DNA of 64,000 nt from Isoetes taiwanensis (GCA_021234155.1 JAJEKV010000183.1:434001-498000), one strand, 5' to 3'. Counted from the stretch's first letter, positions 11,907 through 23,060 are shown. Translations and numbers: made by a program. The notes: generated by a model from the sequence alone, not told the origin.

Positions 11907-11949
11907 GTAGATGGAGCACCGATCCCCTCAAGATCGATGCTCCCTCTAC
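11907..11949. repeat. imperfect 18-bp inverted repeat (hairpin)
   Basis: Arms 11907-11924 and 11932-11949 pair at 16 of 18 positions around a 7-base loop. It might be a transposon terminal structure, but no diagnostic Helitron end follows. Confidence 0.6.
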
Positions 11950-12194
11950 ACCATGGGCGCCCAAGACCGACGGCCGTGACCGGGTTCGACTCTGTAGGTA
12001 TGTTGGTGCCCGGCCTCCGCCCAAATTCTTGTATATATACAATTATATTGGGTGCCACAAATGTTGTCAATACCCCAAATGATGTAGAGATTGATGCCAC
12101 AAAATGTTGGTAGAGATTGATCACCGCCCGCCCATCTCCGAGATGGACGGTCCAGGTGATGCCACCTCGAAACTCCCCAAGCATCCCTCTTGTT

Positions 12195-13002
12195 GGTGTA
12201 CCAAAATTTTGGTAGAGATTGATCTCGGCCGTCCATCTCTCGGGATGAACGCCCACAACAAAAGCCCCAATTCAATTTTTGTGGCTTGCCCTAATCAACA
12301 AGAAAACTCCGGGCGAAGCCGACTGCAGGTGTTGGGTGGTGTCGCCATCTCATTTTAGTACGAGTTGAGCTCCGCTGGACTCGTGTGTTGTTTTTCCGGA
12401 GACGGTGGGAGAGACGTAAATTTCTAGAAATGCCCCTGCTTTGTTTCGGGCTTCTTCGAATCAAAGTATTTTTCTCTTCGTTGATCTCGGCCGGATCTTC
12501 ATTTTTTTTTCTCTTCATTTGGCCCTTGTTCGAATGTTTGACGTGGTTGATCTAAGGTCTTTCCGCCTATTGTGAGTTGTAACTGCTTGATGCGGTCCGA
12601 TCTTTGGTGGGGACACAAAGTTATGGGTTCGAAAAAAAGTGTCCATTACGGTTTGAGAATCAAATTTTTATGAAGTATCTTTACGGTGGCGATGGCACAA
12701 GCCCGGTGGTGGCTTTATGGCACGGGTCCGTGGAGCAAAGACGGGTAGTCATGGTTGGAGATGGAAGCATTTTCAATTGCACGCTGGAGGATTCAAGATT
12801 CCAGCTATGGCGGCTTTATAATGTCGGCTATGGCGATGAGTATGAACCGGCGTAATTCCGGTTTTCCTTTTGCATTCTTGGTTTCCGCTTCAACTCTATG
12901 ATTGTCTTTATAGCAAAATTGAGATTTGCAAATAGTCCGGGCATGCAAAGGGCTTGAAAAGGTTTAGCGGACGATTATATCTAGGTATTTGGAACCACCT
13001 TC
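12195..13002 (+). repeat. dispersed repeat family R1, copy 1
   Basis: Starts GGTGTACCAAAATTTTGG and is closely similar, with small indels, to 39451-40255 over its whole length of about 0.8 kb. Both copies end in GGAACCACCTT. Overlapping short frames such as MKYLY...GDGTSPVVALW appear in both copies but in shifted registers, so protein coding is doubtful. A shorter related piece of its first 50 bases occurs at about 12103-12150. It is a transposon-derived repeat of unknown class; no terminal inverted repeat or target duplication was found. Confidence 0.7.
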
Positions 13003-13720
13003 TCGTCTCGTTCACGTAAGATGTGAGCTCGAATTCTTGTTGCAGAACCATTTACTGGATGAGTATCCACAAACACACATTCCTCGCCATTTTGCGCCAA
13101 ACTCTTTTCACAAACTCCCATTCTCGGGCCTCTTTTCCCGACCCGCAACTCCAAAGCATCGCGACCACGCGCACGAAGTTGCAGTCCCCGTGGGCCCTTT
13201 CACGCACACGCAGCCCCGTGACCTCTAGAGGTAGATGCATGATCACGCCTCGCACCTCCAGAGGTAGATGCATGACCAAGAGCCACCATTGTTCGGACCC
13301 GGCTGACAATGTCTCTTAATCTGACTCCTTGATTACACGAACTAAAGGAAGACGTATATATGCAAAGGAGCAAGCTCACAATGCATATGTTACGTCGACG
13401 TTCCGTGCGAGAATCAAGGGGGGTTGGACGGGACCCTATAGGATATTCTATGGAAGCAGATGCGAACCCAAGGCTGGAAACCACTGGGACGGAGTAAACT
13501 CACGTTCCAGTATCCAACGTCAGGCTCGTGACACGAAAAACGACACCTCAAAGGCAAACCGTTTCCCAAGGAGTATTTTGACTCAACTCGGGGCGGCCAA
13601 CGCTCGAGGTGAATTCTAGGGCTAGTCACGCTTTTTCTTATATATACTATTAACAAGTGCCACAAAAAAAAGCCAAACGGGCGCGAAAGATTTTTTTGCT
13701 TAGTAAATTGGGCAAAACAG
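13003..13720. other. no recognised gene; short duplicated motif
   Basis: A motif reading ACCTC, T or C, AGAGGTAGATGCATGA occurs twice, near 13221 and 13255. Short frames on both strands lack recognisable motifs. Confidence 0.4.
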
Positions 13721-13724
13721 CTCG

Positions 13725-13860
13725 AAAATTTTCGCGTACGCGAAAACAACTAAATTGCGTACGCGAAAGACCCTTTCGCGTACGCGAAATCATCAGGAAC
13801 GCGTACGCGAAGTTCAAATTTTTTCGCGTACGCGAAAACAACTAAACCGCGTGCAGCGAA
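13725..13860. repeat. array of CGCGTACGCG palindromes
   Basis: Perfect or near-perfect copies of the palindrome TTTCGCGTACGCGAAA have cores at 13733-13742, 13757-13765, 13777-13786, 13800-13809 and 13825-13834, with a degenerate sixth near 13848. Centre-to-centre spacing is about 21-25 bases. Its self-complementarity and CpG richness stand out from the surrounding DNA. It lies beyond the 3' end of the minus-strand Ty3/gypsy pol and could belong to that element's LTR. Confidence 0.85.
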
Positions 13861-14388
13861 AAATGTTCAAGCGGCTGTTGTTGTTTTTTCGTCTGTGACA
13901 AAATTTTGGTTCATGCGACGCCGGTTCGGAAGGGTTCGCTGGCGAAAAATTTTCGCATCGCTGCCGGTTCGTTGTTCAGACGTCGCGAAAATCTTCCGAC
14001 GCCGGAATTGTTTTTTGCCGTATTTTTTGCGTTTTATACGGCAAATTTGTGCCGTATCATACAATTCATATGTATTCCGTATAAAACGTACAGCGTATTG
14101 AACCTATCCCTGGTATATGGAGCGTGAAGGATAGAGTCCTCCCCGTAGGCATTGGCTAGAGGTGCTTTCCCTATCAATGCATTTCCTGAATGACCTCTTA
14201 TCTCTCGAGGTCGTCTACTCCCGTGGGACAGAAGTAGACTTTCCAAGCGGCACCGCGGTCATGCCTACATTGACATTACACCACGTCCTAGAGATCACCG
14301 TAGTAATCTCATCATCGGTAACAACGCATGCAACCCTTACCTCATAGGTTGCATGCGTAGATTATACTTAACTAGGCAAGCTATTAAT
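13861..14388. other. possible LTR remnant of the minus-strand Ty3/gypsy element
   Basis: This stretch lies just past the end of the minus-strand chromodomain frame, where a 3' LTR would be expected. LTR limits could not be set because no TG...CA pair or second copy was seen. It contains a perfect hairpin: arms 14324-14335 and 14347-14358 (ACGCATGCAACC and its complement) with an 11-base loop. Confidence 0.3.
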
Positions 14389-14685
14389 CTACACAAATCG
14401 ACATGCCTGAGCCGATTTCTTCGGAGATGACCTTGCCGTCCCATTGCTCCATAAACCGTGGGTACCGCTTTCCGGATCTCTTTTTAAGTACCCATGTCGA
14501 TCTTCCACCGGCAAGTGTTTCCACTTGACCAAGTATTGGAGAAACTCCGATCTCCTTGTTTTCTTGAATGCTTTATCAAGAATTAGCTCTGGAACTATTT
14601 CTAACTGCTCTTCTGTCATTTCCAACATCGTTGGAGTGTCCAGGACTTCATCTGGGTTGGGAGTGTGCTTCTTCAGCAAACTCAC
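14389..14685 (-). pseudogene. chromodomain at integrase C-terminus
   Basis: Encodes PELILDKAFKKTRRSEFLQYLVKWKHLPVED, a typical chromodomain core with the LVKWK strand and an acidic turn. In chromoviruses this domain directs integration to heterochromatin through histone H3 marks. The usual W-E sequence after the core is altered (DRHGYLKRD), so the fold may be impaired. Confidence 0.8.
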
Positions 14686-14885
14686 GTGGAAGACTTTGTG
14701 GATCTTTAGGTGGCCGGCAAGTCTAACTTGTAGGATTGGTTACCCACTCTCTTGATTATTCCGGAAGGGTCCAGCCCACCTTGGAGCAAGCTTCTTGCAA
14801 TTTCGATCGCGGCTTCACCGCTTTACCTTGATCTTGAGCCATACATCATCTCCAACTTAGAATTCTCTCGATTGTCCGATGTTTG

Positions 14886-16007
14886 TCAAGCAATGCTCTT
14901 TCCCGACTCCTTCTTCGCTAGAAGGTACCCTCGAACTTCTTCCACAAGCGGGCCAGATGTCGCCAACATTTGCTGCGAAACTTCCACTTTTGACACGGAT
15001 TGTGCCAAGTTAATGGAGTTAGGCATTGGTAGCGATAGTTGATCATGAACGCGACATTTGGGATGATTCACGCTGGTGCTATTGTATGCAAACTCCACCA
15101 AGTGAATAAATTCCTCCCACATACCTTGCTTGTTCGCACATAGTTTCGAGCATGTCTTCCAATATTCCGTTGATACAGCTCGCTTGCCCATCCATCCGTG
15201 GATGATAGGCCGCGGCTCATGGATAGCTTCGTCCAATCGTTGTGAAGAGGTCCCGCCAAAAGACACCGATGAACTTGGGATCCTGGCCGGAGATAATTTC
15301 CCTTGGCATGCCATGGAGTCCGAAGATCTCTTTTGGTGAAGAGCTTTGTCAGTATCCATAGCGTGCAAGGCACAAAATGGGCCATCTTCGACAACTTGTC
15401 GACCACGACCATCAAGGCATCCTTACCTCTTACTGTCCTTGGCAGTCCTATTATAAAGTCCATGCTGACGACCTCCCACTTAGCGTTTGGCACCGCTAAT
15501 GGTTCCAATGCCCCTGGTATTCGGTTGTTACGCCTTCGTTTTTCGGGCATAGTCGACATTCCTTAATGTGGCGAAGCTATCACGCTTCTTCATTCCTGGC
15601 CAATAGTAGCTGCTACGCACTTTAAAGTATGTCTTCATGAATCCTGCGTGGCCAGCTATTGGGCTGTTGTGGGTGTCGTGGAGGATCAACTTTCTTACTC
15701 CAGATGATTCTGGCATGCACAACTTGTTCTTATGGTATAGGAGGTTACCTTCCTTCTTAAAATTTTTGAAGGTTTCCCTCTCCTTATCCGTTCTCGCTTC
15801 CTTGCACAAGCTTGCCCATACTTCTTTGAAGTCCACATCTGTTGGCAAGGTTTCTTCTATTTTTTTCCCGAAATCGCTGAAGAGCGTCGAGATTGCATTG
15901 CAGTGCACCCTGGTTGTCAGCGGATGCCTTGAAAGCGCATCTGCTACCACATTAAGTTTCCCGGGCTTGTAGACTATATCAAAGTCATACTCTTTGAGAA
16001 ACTCCAT
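14886..16007 (-). pseudogene. Ty3/gypsy RNase H end and integrase
   Basis: The 15528-16007 frame starts with EYDFDIVYKPGKLNVVADALSRHP, the RNase H end, and continues to the integrase zinc-binding block with HNSPIAGHAGFMKTY and YYWPGMKK. The 15068-15559 frame contains [20 protein letters not shown], with the first catalytic aspartate. The second aspartate falls in [18 protein letters not shown] at about 15240-15300 in another frame, and a glutamate remains in a [11 protein letters not shown] block. All three catalytic positions are visible but scattered over frames, so the integrase is non-functional. Confidence 0.85.
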
Positions 16008-16595
16008 CCACCTTCGCTGCCTCAGATTGAGATGTGGTTGCGTGAATACATACTGGAGGCTCTGGTGATCGTGTCGCCTGGAACTTCCTCTCTAAGAGGT
16101 AATGCCTCCAGATTCTCAACGCCACGACAACCGCTAGCAGCTCTTTGGTCGTCGGGTGCGCAACGTTTTTCGCATCGTTCATCTTCCTTGAGTCGTATGC
16201 GCTATTACCCGGCTCCTCTTGCATGAGCACCGCACTGGCTATCTTTGTTTGCGTCCGTGGCCACTAACTTGTCCTTTTTCGGGTCTGGCAGGGTTAAGAC
16301 GGGGGCGGTTGTCAAAGCTTCCTTCAACAGTTCAAATCCTGCTTGGGCTTTCTTGAGCCAATGGTCTGCCCAATTATTCACTTTCTCCGCCTTTGTCAAG
16401 TCAAAGCCGATTGGGGCTGCTATCGTTTTGCGGTTCTTGCCGAACTTTTCGTAATACCACCGCTAGGCCAAGGAAACTTCTGACCTCATGGACGTTCTTT
16501 GGTGCCGGCCATTGGATTCTTGCTTCAATCTTGGCGGGTGCGGCCGAGATTCCTTCGAAGTAGTTGGACCCTTCTTGTTTGTCCTTGAAGGACAC
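15985..16595 (-). pseudogene. Ty3/gypsy reverse transcriptase end and RNase H
   Basis: Encodes WPAPKNVHEVRSFLGLA, the conserved border of reverse transcriptase and RNase H, then FELLKEALTTAPVLTLPD and a tether with KELLAVVVALRIWRHYLLE. These fall in three frames (16401-16595, 16205-16399, 15985-16230), so at least two frameshifts are present. RNase H removes the RNA strand during reverse transcription. The RNase H active-site region is only partly readable. Confidence 0.85.
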
Positions 16596-16967
16596 TGCGC
16601 TTTCTGTTGTTTCCCCAGTTTGCCATTGTATGGGGGACTTTTTGGACTTAGGCTGGCTGCCCTAGGGCCCGTAGCTCCCTCGTTGCTTTGCCTCTATCCC
16701 GATAGTAAGGCTGCGGGCGCGGCGCCGTTCTAGGGCCCGGATCCTTGCAAACTAATTGCCTTGGATTCTGCTTCAGATACTGTTTTAGGGTCTATTGCCC
16801 TTACGAGCTTCCGGATTTCCTTGTTCGTCCTTCTATGTAGCTTTCCCCACGTGTTTCAGCCGCGACATACAAATTTTTAGCCTCATGAATTCTTTGTACT
16901 TCTACGCGACCGCCTTGTAGCCTTAAGCGATGCCCAAGGAGAAAAGGCAGAATGCATGGAGAAGCAG
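16596..16967. other. junction between two opposed Ty3/gypsy fragments
   Basis: A moderately GC-rich stretch without recognisable coding sequence. The 3' part may be the eroded gag or protease leader of the plus-strand element that follows. Confidence 0.4.
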
Positions 16968-17189
16968 CTACGCTTTAGATGTTTCCAGTAGGCCAACCGA
17001 ATCCAATTTAACCGCCCATTTGTTATGAGCTCGGCCAGCAGAATTCATGGATGGGAGACTTCCGATGATGACGGTGCAGGGCGACACGCTGATTACATTT
17101 GTGGTGAGTGCCACATCTTCGGCCGCTATAGATACGTGAATGTGCAGCAGACCCCAAGATAAGGTTATCTCCACAGTAGGGAAGGCAAA

Positions 17190-17757
17190 GGCCAAGTCTT
17201 TCATAGTCTTGATAGACTCTGGAAGTAGCCATAACTTTGCATCCCCGAGGATGGTTGAAATGTTGAAATTGAAACCCCTAAAGTCCAAACCAAGACCCGT
17301 AATCTTGGCAAGCGGATGAGAAGACATACAATTTGGGAAAAGGATCAATTTCGACGTTGACTTACCGGGAATAAATATCCCGATGGGAGCAGAAGTGATG
17401 GGCATTGGCAAGTACGACCTCATAATAGGAATGGAATACCTTGGGCCAGCAGAAGCCATAATTGACTGTGGAAAACGGAAAGTGACCCTCACAACGCCTG
17501 ACGGCAAAGTCATTGAGATCACAGGTAAAGAAGTTACTCCCATCATGCAGTGTATGTCTGTTAAGAAGCTGCTCAAGTCTATAAAGAGCGAGCAGGTAGC
17601 ATACATCTTCAAACTCGAGGTTGAGGAACCCGAGTCGGAGGGAAGCAAAGAAGACAAAGTGCTCAGCAAGTTGCCCAAGCAAATCGCCAACTTGATCACG
17701 GAGTTCCACGATCTCTTTCCGGATGAGATCGAAAGCTTCCTCCTTACAGGGGAGTAG
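17190..17757 (+). pseudogene. Ty3/gypsy retropepsin-like aspartic protease
   Basis: The frame reads FIVLIDSGSSHNFASPRMVE, with the catalytic Asp-Ser-Gly, continues to a stop (TGA) near 17320, and resumes in the same frame as FDVDLPGINIPMGAEVMGIG and YDLIIGMEYLG, the second half of the protease fold. The family normally processes Gag-Pol. The frame then runs to a stop at 17757, with FPDEI just before it, the usual approach to reverse transcriptase. At least the in-frame stop inactivates it. Confidence 0.85.
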
Positions 17758-17819
17758 AGTGTGAGATAGCACTTTCGAACCGGGACCAAGCCGACTAGCA
17801 AGGCCCCATATAGAATGAC

Positions 17820-18425
17820 CACACAGGAACTCACGGAGCTAAAGAAGCAGTTACAAGAATTGCTCGAGCAGGCTTCATCAGGCCTAGCGTCTCACCATTT
17901 GGGGCACCCATCCTCTTTGTCAAGAAGAAGGATGGAAGCTTGAGGATATGCATAGATTATAGACAATTGAACAAGCACACCATCAAGAACAAGTACGCAC
18001 TCCCCAGATTGGACGACTTGATGGATCAGCTCCAGGGGGCAAAGGTCTTCTCCAAGATCGACCTAAGGTCAGGTTATCACCAGATCAGAATAAAGGAAGA
18101 GGACATCCACAAAACCGCTTTCAGAACCAGGTATGGGCATTACGAGTTCACCGTAATGCCATTTGGGCTATCCAACGCTCCAGCTACGTTCATGAGACTC
18201 ATGAACGACATCTTCAGAGAATTCTTGGACACCTTTGTGATAGTATTCTTCGACGATATTCTGGTGTACAGCAAATCCATTGAAGAGCATGCACAACACA
18301 TAAGAAAGGTGCTCGAGAAGTTAAGGAGGCATCAGTTGTATGCCAAGTTGTCGAAGTGCCACTTCGCAACAGAGAAGGTGGAATACCTCGGTCATGTGAT
18401 AACTTGCAAGGGTGCGCACACTTAA
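17820..18425 (+). pseudogene. Ty3/gypsy reverse transcriptase, truncated
   Basis: The open frame from 17940 encodes [21 protein letters not shown], then [35 protein letters not shown] and [10 protein letters not shown], with the catalytic Asp pair. It proceeds to VEYLGHVIT, where it ends in unrelated sequence. Upstream codons 17820-17939 carry the preceding [14 protein letters not shown] block in another frame. Thumb and connection regions are missing. Confidence 0.9.
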
Positions 18426-19768
18426 CAATGTGTGCACTTAAGACCTTTAACCCATTAAAGGCAGACCAAGGGTCATGGAAACCCTAAACCTAACTGATAG
18501 CCTACATAAGGCACAAACCCTAACTTTCCCTTTTTCGCCCACAGACCTCCCGTGCTCCAATTCGCGCACCTAAGGAGTCAATTCCAACTCCCACGATCCG
18601 CGGCGCCCCCCTTTTGTCGATCACTCTTCCGACCGCATCCCCAAGCGTAATCGTAGACATGGACGCCGGATCGAGAGGAGTGAACCAGGGATCAGGTATT
18701 TGGTCGATTGAATAGCCTAAACCTCATTCCAGCCTTCGAACCAGTAGGTTTAGCCTATTAAATCACCCTTAGTAGCCAAAGCTGATCCTGAGATTGACTC
18801 TAACTAAAGAACCTAACTCTATGAGATAGATTAGTCCTTATTACTAATGTTGATATGATGGACGGATGTATTATGTGGACTCATTGTATTGGGAAGGGGG
18901 TAGAGACTTAAAGCTTAGTAGATGATGCTCCTAGCTAGTCCCTCTTAGTGCATTACTAGATTTTGGGCCTGTGTACGGAGTCCACCGGTTGTGGGTGAAG
19001 GGGCCGGGCTTAGAATGAGGTTAGGTGTTCGACCCTTGACCGATCCCCTCGGTGTGTAAGGCCTCACAGGGGATCGAGTGACTAGGTCCTAATGGCTTAC
19101 CACCGAGTGTGGGTAAGGCATGGGCTCGATTGCAGGTGGGGTGGAGTTCACCTTCCGTGGGTTAAGTCGAATAAGGGCAAGTGGCCCTCCTAGTCACCTT
19201 GGGTCAGCATGTAGATCTCGGAGGGAGTGATCCCTACCGCCCCATCGGACTGGGGAGATGCAACCCGAGGTGAATAGCCCCTTTGGCTATGCACGGCGGG
19301 CTCCGGTCGGTCCCAACACTTTTCAACCTACTCGCAAAGTGTGTGCAGGGAGGGGCGGATGGAGTGGACAACCCTAAGCCATGTTCTTATGCCAACCCAA
19401 TCCATTGTCATAATGCATGCGCGAGACTGAACTCGGAGACCCAAGCTTGTCGGTCACCCCCGGAGTCCGAGCCTTGGGTAGGAACTTCCCTTTGTATTGT
19501 CTTTGATCTTTGTCTATACAGATGTTGATGTGCCACCCTTCGAGGTGGATATATGATGTTATGTTACCGACGTGTATGTTTTACGCTTCGCAGACTAGGT
19601 AGGCCCCGAGGGAGACGGGGTAAAATGACCCTTCACTCTTCCCATCGTGGACTCTAGGCGGTCACGATGATATGTGGAGGGCCCCTCAGATCAGTGTGGA
19701 GCTGGTACGGGGGATGAACTCCTGTTTGTATACGGTGCGGACATCGTATATGAGTAGGGGACGTCACA
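18416..19768 (+). repeat. LTR-like non-coding segment
   Basis: About 1.3 kb without long frames separates the truncated reverse transcriptase from the copia element. It starts near TGTGTGCAC and could end at GACGTCACA, giving the TGTG...CACA termini expected of an LTR. It also contains leader-like AAACCCTAAC stretches and many GGGTA/CCGAG motifs. No flanking 5-bp duplication was found and no second copy lies in the window, so limits and orientation are tentative. A short inverted repeat (GTGCGCACA/TGTGTGCAC) sits at the left junction. Confidence 0.35.
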
Positions 19769-19781
19769 CTCTGAAGCAAAT

Positions 19782-20300
19782 GTGGCAGAGGAGGTCATTC
19801 TTGAAGAAGATCCATATGGTGAAGATGATGAGGTAAGATTGAACAAAGTCTTCATTGCAACTGATGACAAAATTGTTGACAATGATTTTATGATTTTAGA
19901 TAGTGGAGCAGAAAGATCCATTGCTTGCAACTCGAAAATCTTGAAGGATAGAAAAGGGAGTCTAGGTGGACACATTCAGGTTGGAAATGGGGATTTACAA
20001 AGAATAGAAGATGTTGGAATGTTGGAGCTTTTTGATCTAAATGGAAGAATAGTAAATTTGCAAAATGTTTTGTGTGTTCCTACTTTGGTCAGAAATTTAA
20101 TTTCTATCTCCCAGCTTGTTGACATGGGATTGAAAGTAGTGTTTGAAAGAACTCATTGTAAGATCTTTGATGGAAATGAATTGAAGTTTCTTGGAAGAAG
20201 AGTTGGCAATCTTTTTGGAATAAATATTAGACATATAGAAAGTGTTAACTTGGCACAATCCCCAAGTATGATAACATGGCATGAAAGGATACAAACATGA
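19782..20300 (+). pseudogene. Ty1/copia protease and GAG-pre-integrase region
   Basis: Encodes FMILDSGAERSIACN, the protease with its Asp-Ser-Gly-Ala, followed by LCVPTLVRNLISISQL and an approach to the pre-integrase zinc region with WHERI. A frameshift just after WHERI breaks the frame. The next 20297-20524 frame supplies MKNIELM and CRGCMLGKHSRLPFSK, the second half of the HHCC zinc motif. Confidence 0.9.
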
Positions 20301-22073
20301 AAAACATTGAACTTATGATAAAGCAAGGTTTAATAGAGGCAGCTGACCAAGAAACAGAAAATCAGACATGTAGAGGATGCATGCTTGGTAAACATTCAAG
20401 ATTACCTTTTTCAAAAGCAAAGGGGAAAGCAAATGAAATTGGGATTGATTCATACGGACCTCTGTGGTCCATTAAATATAAGAGGAATAACTGGAAAGAG
20501 GTACTTTATAACATTTGTGGATGACTATAGCAGGAAAACAAAATTATTTTGTCTGAGAACTAAAGACCAGGCATTTGAGGCATTCAAAATATTTGCAGCA
20601 GAGATTGAATGTGAAACAGGGAAGAAAATAAAGTGTGTGAGGTCTGACCGAGGAGGAGAGTACATGTCAGGTAAGTTTGTCAAATATTGCATGGAAAAGG
20701 GGATCAAAAGACAATATACTTGCAGTCACACACCCCAACAGAATGGGGTAGCAGAAAGGAAGAACAAAACTATTTTAAATGCAACAAGATCCATGCTAAA
20801 ACATGTTGGATTGCCAAATTACCTTTGGGAGGAGGCAGTTAAAACTGCAGTACTCATACAGAATGCATTACCTTCTAAAAGTCTGCAGGGAAAGTGCCCA
20901 GAAGTGGTATGGTCAGGGAGAAATCCAAATTTTGAAATGTTCAAGGCATATGGATGTCTTGGATATACACACGTACCTCAGCAGTTAAGGCAGAAGTTGG
21001 ATGATAGGTCCATCATAACCTATCTAGTTGGATATGATAATAATTCCAAAGGTTATAGGATGTACGACCCTCTCAAAAGAAGAATACTAGTGAGTAGGGA
21101 TGTAACCTTTGAAGAAAAGGTCTTGTACAGACCTTTAATGGAAAAGGAAAGCATAAGTAAAGAAGAGGAGTCTGCAAAACTGAAAAATACAGCTCAAGAG
21201 CACACAAGAACAGAAGGAGACAAGGTTCTGGAAAACCAAGGGGATATAGATTCAGATACAGAGAGCTTTGAGGAAAATGAAAATAGAGAACATTATGAGA
21301 CAGAAGAAAATCATGAGATTCAGTCTGAGGAAAGTACAGAGCCAAATGAGCAAGTTAGGAAAAGGAGAGGTGAAGGTGAAAGATTGCAACAAGAAATTAA
21401 CATTGATACACAAAAGTATGGCAGGAGAGATGATGGGAAGAGTAGCAGAATACAAAGCCTAAGGCAAAATGCTGAAGAAATCCACATGGTACTAGAATCA
21501 GGGGTACCAGCAAGTTTTGAAGATGCTATAAATTCAAATGACTGTCAAAACTGGAAATGTGCAATGGCAGAAGAAATGAACTCTTTTGAGAGAACATCTA
21601 CTTATGATTTGGTGGAATTGCCACAAGGAAAAACAGCCATTGGGAACAAATGGGTATTCAAACTAAAGGTAAATGCAGATGGGAGTCCTAAATACAAGGC
21701 AAGGTTAGTGGCTCAAGGATATTCACAAAGAAAGGGAGTAGACTTTGATGAAACGTATTCACCTATAGTTAAACTAACAAGTATTAGAATGATCATTGCT
21801 ATTTCTAATGCTTTAAATCTTGACCTACATCACATGGATGTATGCACTGCCTTTCTTAATGCAGATTTGGAAGAAGAAGTTTATATGAAACAAGCTTTGG
21901 GCTTTGAAGTAGGAAAAGACAAGGTGTGGAGACTTAAGAAGGCGGTCTATGGTCTGAAGCAATCCCCAAGGCAATGGTATTTTTGCATTGATGACTTCTT
22001 AAGAGAACAAAACTTCACAAAATTGGAAAATGATGGAAATGTATATGCGTTGAGGGAAGAAAAGGTGTTCTGA
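20297..22073 (+). pseudogene. Ty1/copia integrase and reverse transcriptase
   Basis: The integrase core begins HTDLCGPL and contains FVDDYSRKTKLF, VRSDRGGEYMSG and TPQQNGVAERKN, that is the DD(35)E residues. It is followed by a GKCPEVVWSGRNPN and GYDNNSKGYRMYDP segment. After an acidic linker rich in Glu (about 21150-21440) reverse transcriptase begins NKWVFKLKVNADGSPKYKARL, then YSPIVKLTSIRMIIAI, MDVCTAFLNADLEEEVYM and VYGLKQSPRQW. A TGA at 22071-22073 interrupts just before the YVDD motif. Confidence 0.92.
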
Positions 22074-23060
22074 ATAATTGCAGTGTATGTAGATGACTGT
22101 ATTTTGGCATCTAACAATGTGGATTTCTTGAATGAATGCAAGGAGAAACCCAAAACCAGATACAAAATGACAGACCTCGGGGAGTTATCAAAGTTCTTAG
22201 GTGTACAAGTAACAAGAGACAGAGAAAACACAAGAATATCTCTGAATCAAAGTAAGTATATTGATTCAGTTTTGAAAAAGTTCAATATGCAAGAGTGTAA
22301 TCCAGTTAAAGTTCCCATAATGGCTGGCACTAAGCTATCAAAGGCTTTGTGTCCCAAAAATGAAAGAGACAAAGAGAAGATGAGCAAAGTGCCATATAGG
22401 CAGCTAGTGGGAAGCCTGTTATTCATTGCTAACAACACAAGGCCTGATATAGCATACATTGTTAATGTCTTGAGTAGATACAATCATAATCCAGGATATG
22501 AACATTGGTTGGCAGCCAAAAAGGTACTGAGATTTCTAAAAGGAACAAAGGAGACAGGAATTGTTTATTGCTCAAAGGATTTAAGATTGAAAGGGTACAG
22601 TGATGCAGACTGGTGTGGCGATTTGGACGAGAGAAAATCCACATCAGGGTATATATTGATGTTGGGAGGAGCACCAATTTGCTGGAGAAGCAAAAAACAG
22701 TCCTCAATTGCACTATCCACTGCTGAATCTGAGTATGCATCAACTACTTTGGCAGCCAAAGAGATTATATGGACAAGAAGGCTGTTAGATGAATTAGACA
22801 TCAAACAAGAAGGAAGTACTGAATTATTTTGTGACAATCAAAGTTGCATAGCTATGGCCAAAAATCCAGTGCTGCATGAAAGGACCAAGCATATTGAGAT
22901 GGAAATGCACTATATTAGAGACATGGTAAATAAAGGTTTCATTCAGCTAAGCTACATCAAATCTGAAAATCAGCTTGCAGATATAATGACAAAAGGGTTA
23001 AGCTGGAAAAGGTTTCAGAAGCTTTCTTCAGATTTAAATTGCAGAGACATTAAAGTATGA
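22074..23060 (+). pseudogene. Ty1/copia reverse transcriptase end and RNase H
   Basis: Continues in the same frame after the TGA: YVDDCILAS carries the catalytic Asp pair, then KFLGVQV, VPYRQLVGSLLF, NTRPDIAYIVNVLSRY. The RNase H part has GYSDADWCGDLDERKSTSGY, STAESEYAS, HIEMEMHYIRD and the terminal LADIMTKGL block. All signature residues are present and the frame stays open to 23060, so only the single stop separates it from the upstream polymerase. Confidence 0.93.

Larger units (their letters stand above)
14389..16595 (-). mobile_element. Ty3/gypsy chromovirus, pol 3' half only
   Basis: Read on the minus strand, the order is end of reverse transcriptase, RNase H, integrase, chromodomain, which is the order of plant chromoviruses. 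Gag, protease and most of the reverse transcriptase are absent: the element starts abruptly near 16600 inside reverse transcriptase. Several frame changes break the coding sequence. It lies head to head with a separate plus-strand Ty3/gypsy fragment starting near 16970. Confidence 0.9.
16968..18425 (+). mobile_element. Ty3/gypsy fragment: protease and reverse transcriptase
   Basis: Plus-strand order is retropepsin-like protease, spacer, reverse transcriptase, then an abrupt end at 18425. It lacks gag, RNase H and integrase. A long minus-strand open frame across 16968-17834 is a shadow of this coding region. The downstream neighbour is LTR-like DNA, so this may be a recombined or internally deleted element. 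Confidence 0.9.

Noticed and set aside
11970-12000. GGGTTCGACTC as a tRNA B box
   Set aside because: No A box or cloverleaf arms could be placed upstream, so it is likely chance.
16968-17834. Longest minus-strand open frame (288 codons)
   Set aside because: It is the antisense shadow of the plus-strand Ty3/gypsy protease region, whose domain motifs are clear. The minus-strand peptide has no recognisable motif.
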